In this document: one piece after another, positions 41,870 through 50,391 of the stretch
How the letters are laid out: each line of letters begins with the position of its first letter
Numbering within the stretch: the stretch's first letter is position 1
From: an uncultured Pelagibacteraceae bacterium
GTDB lineage: Bacteria > Pseudomonadota > Alphaproteobacteria > Pelagibacterales > Pelagibacteraceae
NCBI GenBank assembly: GCA_902517455.1
Contig: CABYCN010000002.1
Location: forward strand, 1 to 64,000
DNA: 64,000 nucleotides
Direction of reading: 5' to 3'
Notes under the pieces: model-generated
The model's database searches: none
What the model saw: only the letters and a program-made list of their open reading frames with translations
What the model was told of the DNA's origin: nothing
Position numbers and translations under genes: made by a program

Positions 41870-41947
41870 TTATCTTCTTCTTCTTTTTTTAGCTTTTTTC
41901 TTAGCTTTTTTCTTAGCCTTCTTTGCTTTTTTTCTTCTCTTAGGCAT
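41870..41947 (-). CDS. 25-residue Lys/Arg/Ala-rich basic peptide
   Basis: A frame too short for the ORF track: 'MPKRRKKAKKAKKKAKKK' then 'AKKRRRR'. Every residue after Met-Pro is Lys, Arg or Ala, with KKKA repeats encoded by 12-bp near-repeats, similar to histone H1-type tails. It has a strong AAGGGAG ribosome binding site 7 bp before the ATG, a TTGACA promoter, an operator-like palindrome in its leader and a terminator behind it, so I regard it as a real gene. It probably binds nucleic acid or ribosomal RNA; no known family is assigned. Confidence 0.75.
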   Translation of the reverse strand: MPKRRKKAKKAKKKAKKKAKKRRRR

Positions 41948-41968
41948 CTTTAGCTCCCTTTTTAGTTA

Positions 41969-41989
41969 AACGAATCAAAATGATTCGTT
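41969..41989. promoter_or_regulatory. 9-bp inverted repeat in the basic-peptide leader
   Basis: AACGAATCA-AAA-TGATTCGTT is a perfect 9-bp inverted repeat with a 3-bp centre, between the promoter and the ribosome binding site of the basic-peptide gene. In DNA it could be an operator; in RNA, a hairpin with a UUUA tail. Confidence 0.5.
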
Positions 41990-41998
41990 GTTAGTCTA

Positions 41999-42027
41999 TT
42001 TTTATTTTTTTATATACCTTATGTCAA
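41999..42027 (-). promoter_or_regulatory. Promoter of the basic-peptide gene
   Basis: On the minus strand a perfect TTGACA (42022-42027) is followed after 17 bp by TAAAAA (41999-42004), giving a sigma-70-like promoter about 50 bp before the start codon. The rest of the 345-bp gap, up to 42144, is AT-rich and shows nothing else I can support. Confidence 0.55.
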
Positions 42028-42144
42028 TTCTTTAATTAAAGTAAAAAATTTTAAAAATAAATTTTATTAAAAAATATTTTTATATTTTAAAAAGTGTAAA
42101 AAAGTTAATGTTTATGCGCTTAATAATCTAATATTTAAAGTAAA

Positions 42145-43845
42145 TTAATAAAGTTTTTCTAAATCTTCTTTATATTTTTTTAAAATATTTTTTCTTTTTA
42201 GTTTTAATGTTGGTGTTAACATTCCATTGTTAATTGTAAATTCTTCCGTGATTAATTTAATTTTTTTTACTTTTTCAACTAAAGATAAACTTTTATTTAA
42301 ATTTTCTAAATAAAATTCAATTTCTTTTTTATTTTCAATAGTGTCAGAAACAATTAATGCAACTAAAAAAGTTTTTTTATCTCCATAAACAAAACTTTGT
42401 ATAATTTTTTCATTTAAACATAATAAATTTTCAATTTTTGAAGGTGAAATGTTGTCTCCACCGAGATTAACTATGATTTCTTTTTTTCTATCAGTAATTT
42501 TTAAATTTCCATCCTCTGTTATCTCTCCTATGTCACCAGTATGCAACCAGCCATTTCTTATGACATCATCTGTCTCTTTTTTCATATTCCAATAACCAAG
42601 CATGATACTTTCACCTTTTACTAAAATTTCACCATCTTCGGCAATATTTACTTGATTTGTTTTAAAAGGAGGTCCTACTGTATCAATTTTGATTTTTTTT
42701 GGAATATTACAACTCACAACAGGAGAGGCCTCTGTAAGACCATAGCCTTGAAGAGTTGGAAGTCCAATTGAGTTTAAAAATTCTCCAATTTTTTGATCTA
42801 ATGCGCCACCTCCAGAAACAAAAGCTCTTAATTTTCCACCAAACTGATTTTTAATTTTTCTTCTTACTAGTTTTTCACAAAAAAAATTAATTGATTTTTC
42901 CTTCAAGGTTAAACGCTCATTATTTAGTTCTTTAATTCCAAGTGAAATAGTAGATGATATCAATTTTTTCTTAAAACCCTTTTGTTTTGAAAAATTCATA
43001 GAAATTTTACTATACAAATTTTGATAGAATCTCGGTACAGCAGTCATAATTGTGGGTTTCGCAATAGACATATTTGATAATAGCTTATCTAAACTTTCAG
43101 CATAATAAATTTTTGCTCCAAGTGAAATTTGAACAAATTGAACTGTGTGTTCATACGAATGAGATAATGGCAACCATGTTAAAAAAGTGGGCTCACTATC
43201 TTTAACTAATTCATTCAATATTTCCTCAGCTCCCTCACAATTTGATAAAATTCCTCCATGACTAAGCATTACTCCTTTAGGATTTCCAGTTGTTCCAGAT
43301 GTATAAATTATACAAGCAAGGTCTTTCCTATTAAGATTTTGATTGAAGTTTATATCAGGATTTAATTTCTTTTTTTTTGAATATATGTTTAAAATATTTT
43401 CTAAGTTATCAAAATTATCATTTATTTTTTCAATAGATAAAATTTTTATTTTATTTGAGATAAATTTTTCAATTTTTTTTAATTGGATTTTATTTGAGAC
43501 AATACAAATTTTTGGATTACAATCATTAATTATGTATTCATAGTCTTTTTCTGAATAAGTTGTAAACAATGGCACTGTGACTCCACCCGCATTCATAATT
43601 GATATGTCCGAGATAAGCCATTCAGGTCGATTCTCAGATAATAGGACACATCTATCTCCTTTAGATATATTTGCTCTTAAGTATCCAGATAAAACTTGAA
43701 TATTTGAACTAACTTGTTCCCAAGTCAAAAAAGCTTTTTCATTTTCTTTTAACCATTTTAAAAATGACTTATCGGCAACTGAGTTTATTTCTTTGTACTT
43801 TTTAAAAAAAAGTTCTACTAAACTGTTTATTCTACTTAATTGCAT
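42145..43845 (-). CDS. Long-chain acyl-CoA synthetase-like AMP-binding enzyme
   Basis: A 566-residue ANL-superfamily ligase with the P-loop 'IIYTSGTTGNPKGVMLSH' (about 180-197), 'GYGLTEASPVVS' and the hinge 'GWLHTGDIGEI', 'ITDRKKEIIV'. It adenylates a fatty acid and makes the CoA thioester at the membrane; motif spacing fits the FAA1/FadD15-like long-chain group. It lies alone, 4 bp from tRNA-Leu, with nothing to link it to a full beta-oxidation set in the window. Confidence 0.9.
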   Translation of the reverse strand: MQLSRINSLVELFFKKYKEINSVADKSFLKWLKENEKAFLTWEQVSSNIQVLSGYLRANISKGDRCVLLSENRPEWLISDISIMNAGGVTVPLFTTYSEKDYEYIINDCNPKICIVSNKIQLKKIEKFISNKIKILSIEKINDNFDNLENILNIYSKKKKLNPDINFNQNLNRKDLACIIYTSGTTGNPKGVMLSHGGILSNCEGAEEILNELVKDSEPTFLTWLPLSHSYEHTVQFVQISLGAKIYYAESLDKLLSNMSIAKPTIMTAVPRFYQNLYSKISMNFSKQKGFKKKLISSTISLGIKELNNERLTLKEKSINFFCEKLVRRKIKNQFGGKLRAFVSGGGALDQKIGEFLNSIGLPTLQGYGLTEASPVVSCNIPKKIKIDTVGPPFKTNQVNIAEDGEILVKGESIMLGYWNMKKETDDVIRNGWLHTGDIGEITEDGNLKITDRKKEIIVNLGGDNISPSKIENLLCLNEKIIQSFVYGDKKTFLVALIVSDTIENKKEIEFYLENLNKSLSLVEKVKKIKLITEEFTINNGMLTPTLKLKRKNILKKYKEDLEKLY

Positions 43846-43849
43846 AATT

Positions 43850-43934
43850 TGGTGGGCGAAGAGAGAATCGAACTCTCACTTCTTGCGAAACACGATTTTG
43901 AGTCGTGCGCGTCTACCAGTTCCGCCATTCGCCC
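43850..43934 (-). tRNA. tRNA-Leu(CAA)
   Basis: The reverse complement folds as a type II tRNA: acceptor GGGCGAA/TTCGCCC, discriminator A and encoded CCA, anticodon stem CACGA/TCGTG around loop CTCAAAA (anticodon CAA, reading UUG), long variable arm and T arm GAGAG-TTCGATT-CTCTC. Confidence 0.97.
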
Positions 43935-43992
43935 TTATTATTTAATTATTTATTAAATAGTATAAGAACTAAAATTATATTAAAACCAAAAA

Positions 43993-44598
43993 ATGTTTAA
44001 AAATCTTTACAAAAAATGTTTAGATTTAGCAGGTCACAAAAGTTCTAAAACTTACTTGGCGATTGTGTCATTTGTTGAAAGTTCATTTTTTCCTATACCT
44101 CCAGACATAATGGTTATTCCAATGGTAATCTCCAAAAAAACCGATTTTAAAAAAATTTTTCTTATAACAACAATATTTTCAGTTTTAGGTGGTATGCTCG
44201 GTTATGTAATTGGAGCATTCTTTTTCGAATTTGGAGCACACATTATGAATTTTTATGGTTATGAGGACAAACTATATAACATAAAAGAAAACTTGATAAG
44301 AAATGATAGTTTTTATGCTTGGCTAGGAATACTTTTTTTAGCTGGTTTTACTCCTCTTCCTTATAAAGTTTTTACGATTGCAAGTGGTCTCATAGGTTTT
44401 AACTTTTTGATTTTTGTTTTAATAAGCTTAATTTCTAGAGGGTTAAGATTTTTTTTAGTGTCATATCTCTCTTATAAATTTGGAGACTTGTTTACTGAAT
44501 TTATGGATAAACATGGGTCAAAATGGTTTACCATAATTGGAATATTAATTGTTATTTTCGGATTAGTAGTTTATCTAATTTTAAAATCTAATGTTTAA
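43993..44598 (+). CDS. DedA-like (YqaA/SNARE-associated) membrane protein
   Basis: A 201-residue inner-membrane protein with 'ESSFFPIPPDIMVIPM', 'GGMLGYVIGAFFFEFG' and 'PLPYKVFTIASGLIG', the re-entrant and helix motifs of the DedA/YqaA family, and a C-terminal helix. DedA relatives help recycle or flip membrane phospholipids, including undecaprenyl phosphate. It overlaps dsbB by 8 bp and heads a dedA-dsbB-coq7 run. Confidence 0.88.
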   Translation: MFKNLYKKCLDLAGHKSSKTYLAIVSFVESSFFPIPPDIMVIPMVISKKTDFKKIFLITTIFSVLGGMLGYVIGAFFFEFGAHIMNFYGYEDKLYNIKENLIRNDSFYAWLGILFLAGFTPLPYKVFTIASGLIGFNFLIFVLISLISRGLRFFLVSYLSYKFGDLFTEFMDKHGSKWFTIIGILIVIFGLVVYLILKSNV

Positions 44599-45076
44599 TT
44601 TAAAAGCTGAATTTTATTTAAAAATAATTTTTTTATTTAGCTTAATTGCATTGATTTCCGCTTTTTTTATAGAATATGTTCTTGGACATCAGCCTTGTAA
44701 TTTATGTTTAATAGAGAGAATTCCTTATGGATTAAGTATCATGATGATACTGGCAATCTTTTTAATTAAAAAAAATCAAAAATTCTTAGTTTTGTTGTTA
44801 ATTCTTACTTTTATTTTCTCTTTTGCAATTTCTTTTTATCATTTTGGAATTGAAAAGGGTTTTTTTCAGGAGTCATCTGTTTGTGGAGTAAAGAGTTTGA
44901 CTGAAAGTATAACTAAAGAGGATTTGCTTAAACAATTTAGTGAGAAAACAATAAGCTGTAGAGATGTGACATTTAAGATTTTTGGATTATCACTTACAAG
45001 TATTAATATTGCAGTAAGTTTATTGTTTATTATAACGCTTTTAAAAATTTTTAATAAATATGAAAAAAACAAATAA
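44591..45076 (+). CDS. dsbB: Disulfide bond formation protein DsbB
   Basis: A 161-residue protein with four transmembrane helices. The periplasmic cysteine pairs are visible as 'CNLC' (36/39) and Cys98/Cys123. DsbB reoxidises DsbA and passes electrons to ubiquinone, which fits its place before a ubiquinone-synthesis gene. It overlaps the coq7 start by 17 bp. Confidence 0.9.
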   Translation: MFNLKAEFYLKIIFLFSLIALISAFFIEYVLGHQPCNLCLIERIPYGLSIMMILAIFLIKKNQKFLVLLLILTFIFSFAISFYHFGIEKGFFQESSVCGVKSLTESITKEDLLKQFSEKTISCRDVTFKIFGLSLTSINIAVSLLFIITLLKIFNKYEKNK

Positions 45077-45590
45077 AAAAGTACAGGAATTTATAAGAGT
45101 TGATCATGCTGGTGAGAGAGGTGCTGTAAAGATCTATGAAGGTCAATTGTTAGCTTTAAATACTATTGTAAAAAATGAAAGTTTAAAAAAAACAATTGAA
45201 GATATGAAGGAACACGAAATAGAACATTGTCAATTTTTTGAAAACGAAATAAAAAAAAGAAATATTGAGCCAACAAAATTTTTACCTTTATGGGATTTAT
45301 TAGGAGTTGGATTAGGATTTGGCTCTACATTACTAGGTAAAAAAGCTGCAATGCTATGTACAGCATCTGTTGAAGAAGTTATTGATAAACATTATTTAGA
45401 TCAAATTAATCAGCTAGGACCTGAAGAGGAAGAATTAAAAAAGAAAATAACGAAATTTAGACAAGACGAATTAGATCATAAAGACATTGCTTATGAGGAG
45501 GGCGCAACAAAAAAAGGTTTTTATTCTATAATGGATAGAATTATCAAAACTGGATCTAAATTAGCAATTAATATCTCTGAGAAAATTTAA
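45060..45590 (+). CDS. coq7: Demethoxyubiquinone hydroxylase (Coq7)
   Basis: A 176-residue di-iron protein. The ligand motifs are 'DHAGERGAVKIYEGQ' (Glu), 'EHEIEHCQFF' (Glu/His), a third Glu in 'SVEEVIDKHY' and 'DELDHKDIAYEEGA' (Glu-x2-His). It hydroxylates the ring of demethoxyubiquinone, a late step in ubiquinone synthesis, at the membrane. The frame begins inside dsbB by 17 bp. Ends 3 bp before the convergent HNH gene. Confidence 0.95.
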   Translation: MKKTNKKVQEFIRVDHAGERGAVKIYEGQLLALNTIVKNESLKKTIEDMKEHEIEHCQFFENEIKKRNIEPTKFLPLWDLLGVGLGFGSTLLGKKAAMLCTASVEEVIDKHYLDQINQLGPEEEELKKKITKFRQDELDHKDIAYEEGATKKGFYSIMDRIIKTGSKLAINISEKI

Positions 45591-45593
45591 TTT

Positions 45594-46163
45594 TTAAGCT
45601 TCAAGCTCTACATCCCAATATAGATAATCCATCCAACTTTTATGTAAATAATTTGGTGGAAAATTTTTTCCGTTACGGTGAAGGTCTTCGGTAGTTGGTT
45701 GATAAGGATATTGGGTAAGCCTCATTCCTGAGGTTTTAAGTAATTTTCCACCTTTTTTGACATTACATGCCGAACAGGCTGTTACAACGTTATCCCAATG
45801 AGTTTCCCCACCTTTTGACCTTGGAAGCAAATGATCAAATGTTAATTCTTCACCACTTCCGCAGTATTGACATGAAAATTTATCTCGCAGAAAAACATTG
45901 AACCTTGTGAAACTTGGTTTAGATTGTGGAACGATATAGTCTTTTAAAGCAATAACGCTGGGCAATTGCATACTAAAATTAGGACTTCTTACAAATCTAT
46001 CATAATTACTTACTATGATAACTCTATCCAAAAAAACCGATTTTACGGTATCCTGCCATGACCATAAAGATAAGGGGTAATAGCTTAAAGGTCTATAATC
46101 AGCATTTAAAACTAATGCTGGACATTTTTCTAAAGACATATTTTTTTCCATAAAACTATTCAT
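45594..46163 (-). CDS. HNH endonuclease-family protein
   Basis: A 189-residue protein with a C-terminal HNH domain: 'CQYCG' and 'CSACN' zinc pairs around 'LTFDHLLPRSKGGETHWDN'. The N-terminal half ('VLNADYRPLSYYPLSLWSWQDTV') is the form common in alpha- and gammaproteobacteria and cyanobacteria as a housekeeping gene. Its biological role is not established. The second ATG (Met6) could be the start. Confidence 0.88.
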   Translation of the reverse strand: MNSFMEKNMSLEKCPALVLNADYRPLSYYPLSLWSWQDTVKSVFLDRVIIVSNYDRFVRSPNFSMQLPSVIALKDYIVPQSKPSFTRFNVFLRDKFSCQYCGSGEELTFDHLLPRSKGGETHWDNVVTACSACNVKKGGKLLKTSGMRLTQYPYQPTTEDLHRNGKNFPPNYLHKSWMDYLYWDVELEA

Positions 46164-46208
46164 AAGTAAATCTTAACTTAAATAAAAATTAATTTCAATA
46201 TTTAGAAA

Positions 46209-46862
46209 TTATAAATTTTTTTTTAAAATATAATTTAATGCTACACTTGAGGCTTCAATGGGAATATGGTGATCACAATTTTTAATTAAATATGTCTCAA
46301 TGTCAATATTGCTTCTTATAAAAAAATCTTTTGCCTCTAACATAAATTTAGGTGAGACAACTTGATCTGAGTCCCCGTGTACTAATAGCGTTCTTGTTGA
46401 AGACCTTATCCTTGGTTTTAAATCTTTTTGATTAATAATCTTACCTGAAAAGCCAATTATACAATTATATTCTTTATCAGATGTCAAACCTAAATTTATT
46501 GACATCATGCAACCTTGACTAAAACCCGATAAACAGATTTTTTTATTTTCTAAATTAAATTCCTTCTTAACCTCGCTAATGAATTCATTTAATATTTTTT
46601 CTGCTTTAATACTTTCCTCTATAATATAATTTGGATCATCTTTTGTTAAATCAAACCACTGAAAGCCTGATGGATTTATTGAGCATCGTTCATGTCCATT
46701 AGGGCAAATAAAGATCGTATTGGGTAAGTGCCTTTTCCAATTCAATGACAGCATACTTATATCTTTTCCATCCCCTCCATATCCATGAAGTAAAATGATC
46801 GCTTTTTTAATTTCTTTTCCTTTCTCAGGTTCAATAATGGTTGAGTCCAGACAAAATGTCAT
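46209..46862 (-). CDS. Phospholipase/carboxylesterase-type alpha/beta hydrolase
   Basis: A 217-residue esterase with 'ILLHGYGGDGKD' (oxyanion), 'GFSQGCMMSINLG' (nucleophile Ser in G-x-S-x-G), an acid in 'VHGDSDQVVSP' and His in 'NCDHHIP', matching the YpfH/acyl-protein-thioesterase family. It hydrolyses carboxyl esters in the cytoplasm. It diverges from the HIG1 gene by 49 bp. Confidence 0.87.
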   Translation of the reverse strand: MTFCLDSTIIEPEKGKEIKKAIILLHGYGGDGKDISMLSLNWKRHLPNTIFICPNGHERCSINPSGFQWFDLTKDDPNYIIEESIKAEKILNEFISEVKKEFNLENKKICLSGFSQGCMMSINLGLTSDKEYNCIIGFSGKIINQKDLKPRIRSSTRTLLVHGDSDQVVSPKFMLEAKDFFIRSNIDIETYLIKNCDHHIPIEASSVALNYILKKNL

Positions 46863-46911
46863 ACTGTATGATTTATGTTTTTTTATTATTAAAAGACTTT
46901 ACAATACTTAC

Positions 46912-47115
46912 ATGATTTCTGGAATAATTGTAAAAATTTTATCAATCGCTTTATTAATAGCTGTTGGTATAGTTCTAATACTTGGAATTGGAACTTTGTT
47001 CAAGGGTGGAGAAACAAGTAAAAAATATTCAAATAAATTAATGCAATTGAGAGTTTTGCTTCAGTTTATAGCTGTCATTGCTTTGGTAGGTTTTGCATAT
47101 TTTTTTAAAAATTAA
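46912..47115 (+). CDS. HIG1-domain two-helix membrane protein
   Basis: I use the internal ATG at 46912; the frame in the ORF track starts inside the esterase gene. The 67-residue product has two transmembrane helices (about 3-26 and 45-64) joined by a loop with 'GGETSKKYSNKLMQLRVLLQ', the HIG1/Rcf1 signature (QRxxLRVxxQ-like). Relatives associate with respiratory supercomplexes and cytochrome oxidase. Its end overlaps the convergent tlpA-like gene by 4 bp. Confidence 0.85.
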   Translation: MISGIIVKILSIALLIAVGIVLILGIGTLFKGGETSKKYSNKLMQLRVLLQFIAVIALVGFAYFFKN

Positions 47116-47621
47116 TTATAGTCTTTTAACCATTCTATAAACTTTCTATGATTAAAATCAGTTGATCCGATAATTCTTGCAAACTCCAATCCCTCTTTAT
47201 TTATTAAAATTGATGTTGGTATTCCTCTAAGTTTAAATTTTTTTGCTAACGTAATTGGATTGTCAAAATACAATTTTAAATTTTGAATTTTTAGATCTTC
47301 AAAAAACTCTGTAGCTTTTTTTTCATCTTCTTTTCCAATATTTATTGCAAATATTTTTAAATTATCAAAATTTTCTTGAACTTGTAAGGAGTCCAAAGAG
47401 GGCATTTCTTCTCGGCAAGGAGCACACCAAGTTGCCCAAAAATTCAGTAAAATTAAATTTCCGTTGTAGTCATTCAGGTCTATTTTCTCACTTTTAGCAT
47501 TTAAAAACGTTATAGTATCATATTTTTTTAGTTCCTTATTAATAACAAGATTTTTTATATTCTTTTTCTCATCAGCAAAAGAATTAGATATAAAAAAGAT
47601 AAATATTATTAAAAATCTCAT
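47112..47621 (-). CDS. TlpA/ResA-type thioredoxin
   Basis: A 169-residue exported thioredoxin. Residues 1-16 form a signal peptide ('FLIIFIFFISNSFADE'), and the active site is 'NFWATWCAPCREEMPSL' (WCAPC). TlpA proteins reduce periplasmic cysteines, often for cytochrome c or cytochrome oxidase maturation. It is divergent from argH with 24 bp between the start codons. Confidence 0.9.
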   Translation of the reverse strand: MRFLIIFIFFISNSFADEKKNIKNLVINKELKKYDTITFLNAKSEKIDLNDYNGNLILLNFWATWCAPCREEMPSLDSLQVQENFDNLKIFAINIGKEDEKKATEFFEDLKIQNLKLYFDNPITLAKKFKLRGIPTSILINKEGLEFARIIGSTDFNHRKFIEWLKDYN

Positions 47622-47645
47622 ATTAAAAAGGTATAATTAATTATC

Positions 47646-49031
47646 ATGACAAAAAATAAAAACAACCGGGCAATATGGGGTAGAAGAATCAAAGGTACTC
47701 CTTCCTTACTTTTTCAAAAAGTTGGAAGCTCAATAGATATTGATAAAAGGCTTTATAAACAAGATATAGCTGTATCTATTGCTCATGTAGAGATGTTATT
47801 TAAACAAAAAATAATTTCCTTCAAAGTTAAGAATAAAATTGTCTATGGATTGAATAGAATAGAGAAAGAGATAATTAAAAAAAAATTCGAATTTAATAAA
47901 AAATATGAAGATATTCATATGAATATTGAGAAAAGACTCTTTCAAATAATTGGGGTAGAGGCTGGCTACATACACACTGCAAGATCAAGAAATGATCAAG
48001 TTATTACTGATTTTAAAATTTGGATCAAATCATCAACTATAGAGATAAAATCTATAATAGATAAAATTATTAAAAGTATTTTAAAGCTGGCAGAAAAAAA
48101 TATAAAAACTATCATGCCCGGCTTTACACATTTAAAAAGTGCTCAAGCAATTTCTTTTGCACATTATTTAATGGCTTACGTAGAAATGCTTAATAGAGAT
48201 AAAAAAAGATTTAACGATAATTTGCATAATTTAGATGAAAACCCTTTGGGTGTGGCTGCAATATCAGGAACGTCTTTTAACATCGATAGAATTTATACAA
48301 GTAAAAAACTTAAATTTAAAAGACCTACAAATAACTCTATTGATACTATTTCAGACAGAGATTTTGTTTTAGATTTTTTGTATAGCTCTTCGGTATGTTC
48401 AATGCATATCTCAAGAATCGCTGAGGATCTTATTATTTGGAACTCAGAAGGCTTTAGATTAATAAATTTATCAGATAAAATAGTCACGGGTTCGTCTATA
48501 ATGCCCCAAAAGAAAAACCCAGATCTGTTAGAATTCCTTAGAGGAAAATCTGGAGTCATTTATGGAAATTTATTATCCATGTTTACTATTTTAAAAGGAT
48601 TACCTTTATCATATTTTAAAGACCTACAAGATGATAAAGAAATAATTTTCAGATCAAATGATACGCTTCTAGACTGTTTAAAAATATTTGATGAAATTAT
48701 CAAAAACATAAGCCCTAACAAAAAAAGAATGTTTGAGCTTACAAACTTTGGTTATATTACCGCTACTGACCTGGCTGATTATCTTGTGAAATACCATGCG
48801 ATGTCCTTCAGAGATGCGTATGCAAAAACAGCAAATATAGTTAATTTAGCAGAAAAAAAGAGAAAAAATCTTAATCAGTTAACTCTTAAGGAACTCAAAA
48901 AAATTGAACCAAAGCTAACTAAAGATGTTTTTAGAGTTTTTGATTTAAATTATTCAGTAGACTCTAAAAAATCTTATGGGGGAACTGCTTTTGGTAATAT
49001 TAAAAAAATGATAATGAAATATAAAAAATAA
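47646..49031 (+). CDS. argH: Argininosuccinate lyase
   Basis: A 461-residue fumarase/aspartase-superfamily enzyme with 'ARSRNDQV', 'PGFTHLKSAQAISFAHYL' and the signature 'GSSIMPQKKNPD'. It splits argininosuccinate into arginine and fumarate, the last step of arginine synthesis. Its stop overlaps the next start in TAATG. The order argH-lipoprotein-lysA is one I know from other proteobacteria. Confidence 0.97.
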   Translation: MTKNKNNRAIWGRRIKGTPSLLFQKVGSSIDIDKRLYKQDIAVSIAHVEMLFKQKIISFKVKNKIVYGLNRIEKEIIKKKFEFNKKYEDIHMNIEKRLFQIIGVEAGYIHTARSRNDQVITDFKIWIKSSTIEIKSIIDKIIKSILKLAEKNIKTIMPGFTHLKSAQAISFAHYLMAYVEMLNRDKKRFNDNLHNLDENPLGVAAISGTSFNIDRIYTSKKLKFKRPTNNSIDTISDRDFVLDFLYSSSVCSMHISRIAEDLIIWNSEGFRLINLSDKIVTGSSIMPQKKNPDLLEFLRGKSGVIYGNLLSMFTILKGLPLSYFKDLQDDKEIIFRSNDTLLDCLKIFDEIIKNISPNKKRMFELTNFGYITATDLADYLVKYHAMSFRDAYAKTANIVNLAEKKRKNLNQLTLKELKKIEPKLTKDVFRVFDLNYSVDSKKSYGGTAFGNIKKMIMKYKK

Positions 49032-49165
49032 TGATAGTCAAAAAAATTATATTAATTTTATTTTTATTTTCCATGATTATCTCTTGTGGAAAAAAAGGAG
49101 ATCCTGTTTATAACGATCCAAAAAAAAAAGTAGAATATCAAAATACTTTAATAAATAAAATTTAA
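49031..49165 (+). CDS. Small lipoprotein of the LptM/YifL type
   Basis: A 44-residue frame not in the ORF track. It has a hydrophobic signal segment and a lipobox 'MIISC' with the lipidated Cys at 19, followed by 'GKKGDPVY', close to the 'CGxKGPLY' start of LptM/YifL. LptM helps the LPS export machinery LptDE to fold in the outer membrane. It overlaps argH and lysA by one base on each side. Confidence 0.85.
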   Translation: MIVKKIILILFLFSMIISCGKKGDPVYNDPKKKVEYQNTLINKI

Positions 49166-50379
49166 TGAAATACATCAATAAAAAATTGGTAATTGAAAAA
49201 ACTAGTATAGAAAATATAGCCAAAAAGTATGGTACACCAACTTATAGCTATTCCTATGACCAATTAAGGACAAACATTAATAATTTTAAAAAAAGTTTTA
49301 AATCTTTTTCACCATTAATATGTTTTTCTGTTAAATCAAACTCAAATGTAAATTTGATTGAAGAAATAAAGAAATTTGGATTAGGTGCAGATGTTGTATC
49401 AATCGGAGAATTAATGACTGCAATTAAAGCTGGAATTAATCCCAAAAAAATAGTTTTTTCAGGAGTTGGCAAAACTTCAAATGAAATAATTTATGCTATT
49501 GAAAAAAAAATACTGCTTATAAATGCAGAGTCTAAAAGTGAAATTAAAGAAATAAATAGAATTGCAAAGTTAAAAAAAAAGAAAATTAAAATAGGTATTC
49601 GTTTAAATCCAAATACTGACGCTAAAACCTTAAGCCAAATATCTACTGGAAAAAAAGAAAATAAGTTTGGTGTTAATGAAAAAACATTTATAGATCTTGT
49701 AAAATATTGTAAAAATTCAAGAAATATTCTATTAAGTTGCCTAAGTGTTCACATTGGAAGCCAAATTTTAAATCACAAACCATATGAGAGAATGCTAAAA
49801 GTAATTGACAAAATTATCAATAAAACAAACTATAAATTTGAATTTATTGATTTGGGCGGGGGCATGGGTATTACTTATAATAACAAAAACAGAAAACTAG
49901 ACTACAAAAAATATAACTTTGCTGTAAATAGATTTCTAAAAAAACATAAATCAAAAATAATTTTTGAACCGGGAAGATCTATTATAGGAAATACTGGAAC
50001 ATTGATTTCTAAAATTATTTATATTAAAGAAACAAAAAACAAAAATTTTATCATTTTAGATGCAGCAATGAACGATTTGATGAGACCAGCTTTGTATGGT
50101 GCTACTCATAAAATTTTGCCTTCGAAAAAAATAGGTAAAAAAACCAAAAAAATTTATGAATTTGTTGGACCAATTTGCGAAAGCACTGACAAATTTATAA
50201 CCTTAAAAAAATTTCAAAAATTAAAAGAGAAAGATATAATAGCAATCTGTGATGTGGGTGCTTATGGAATGTCTCTTAGCTCTAACTATAATTTAAGACT
50301 TAAACCTTTAGAGTTACTTATTAAAAAATCCAAGATAAGAGTTATTAAAAAAAGGCAAAAATATAAAGATTTAATTTAG
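49165..50379 (+). CDS. lysA: Diaminopimelate decarboxylase
   Basis: A 404-residue alanine-racemase-fold PLP enzyme. The PLP Lys lies in 'CFSVKSNSN' (about 58), phosphate-binding in 'DLGGGMGI' and 'EPGRSII', and the dimer-active-site 'GPICESTD' Cys is present. It makes lysine from meso-diaminopimelate. It follows the lipoprotein with a one-base overlap. Confidence 0.96.
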   Translation: MKYINKKLVIEKTSIENIAKKYGTPTYSYSYDQLRTNINNFKKSFKSFSPLICFSVKSNSNVNLIEEIKKFGLGADVVSIGELMTAIKAGINPKKIVFSGVGKTSNEIIYAIEKKILLINAESKSEIKEINRIAKLKKKKIKIGIRLNPNTDAKTLSQISTGKKENKFGVNEKTFIDLVKYCKNSRNILLSCLSVHIGSQILNHKPYERMLKVIDKIINKTNYKFEFIDLGGGMGITYNNKNRKLDYKKYNFAVNRFLKKHKSKIIFEPGRSIIGNTGTLISKIIYIKETKNKNFIILDAAMNDLMRPALYGATHKILPSKKIGKKTKKIYEFVGPICESTDKFITLKKFQKLKEKDIIAICDVGAYGMSLSSNYNLRLKPLELLIKKSKIRVIKKRQKYKDLI

Positions 50380-50391
50380 CTTCATATATTA

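Noticed and set aside
46795-46911. N-terminal extension of the HIG1 protein in the ORF track
   Set aside because: It lies mostly within the divergent esterase gene and does not match the family; the ATG at 46912 gives a normal protein.
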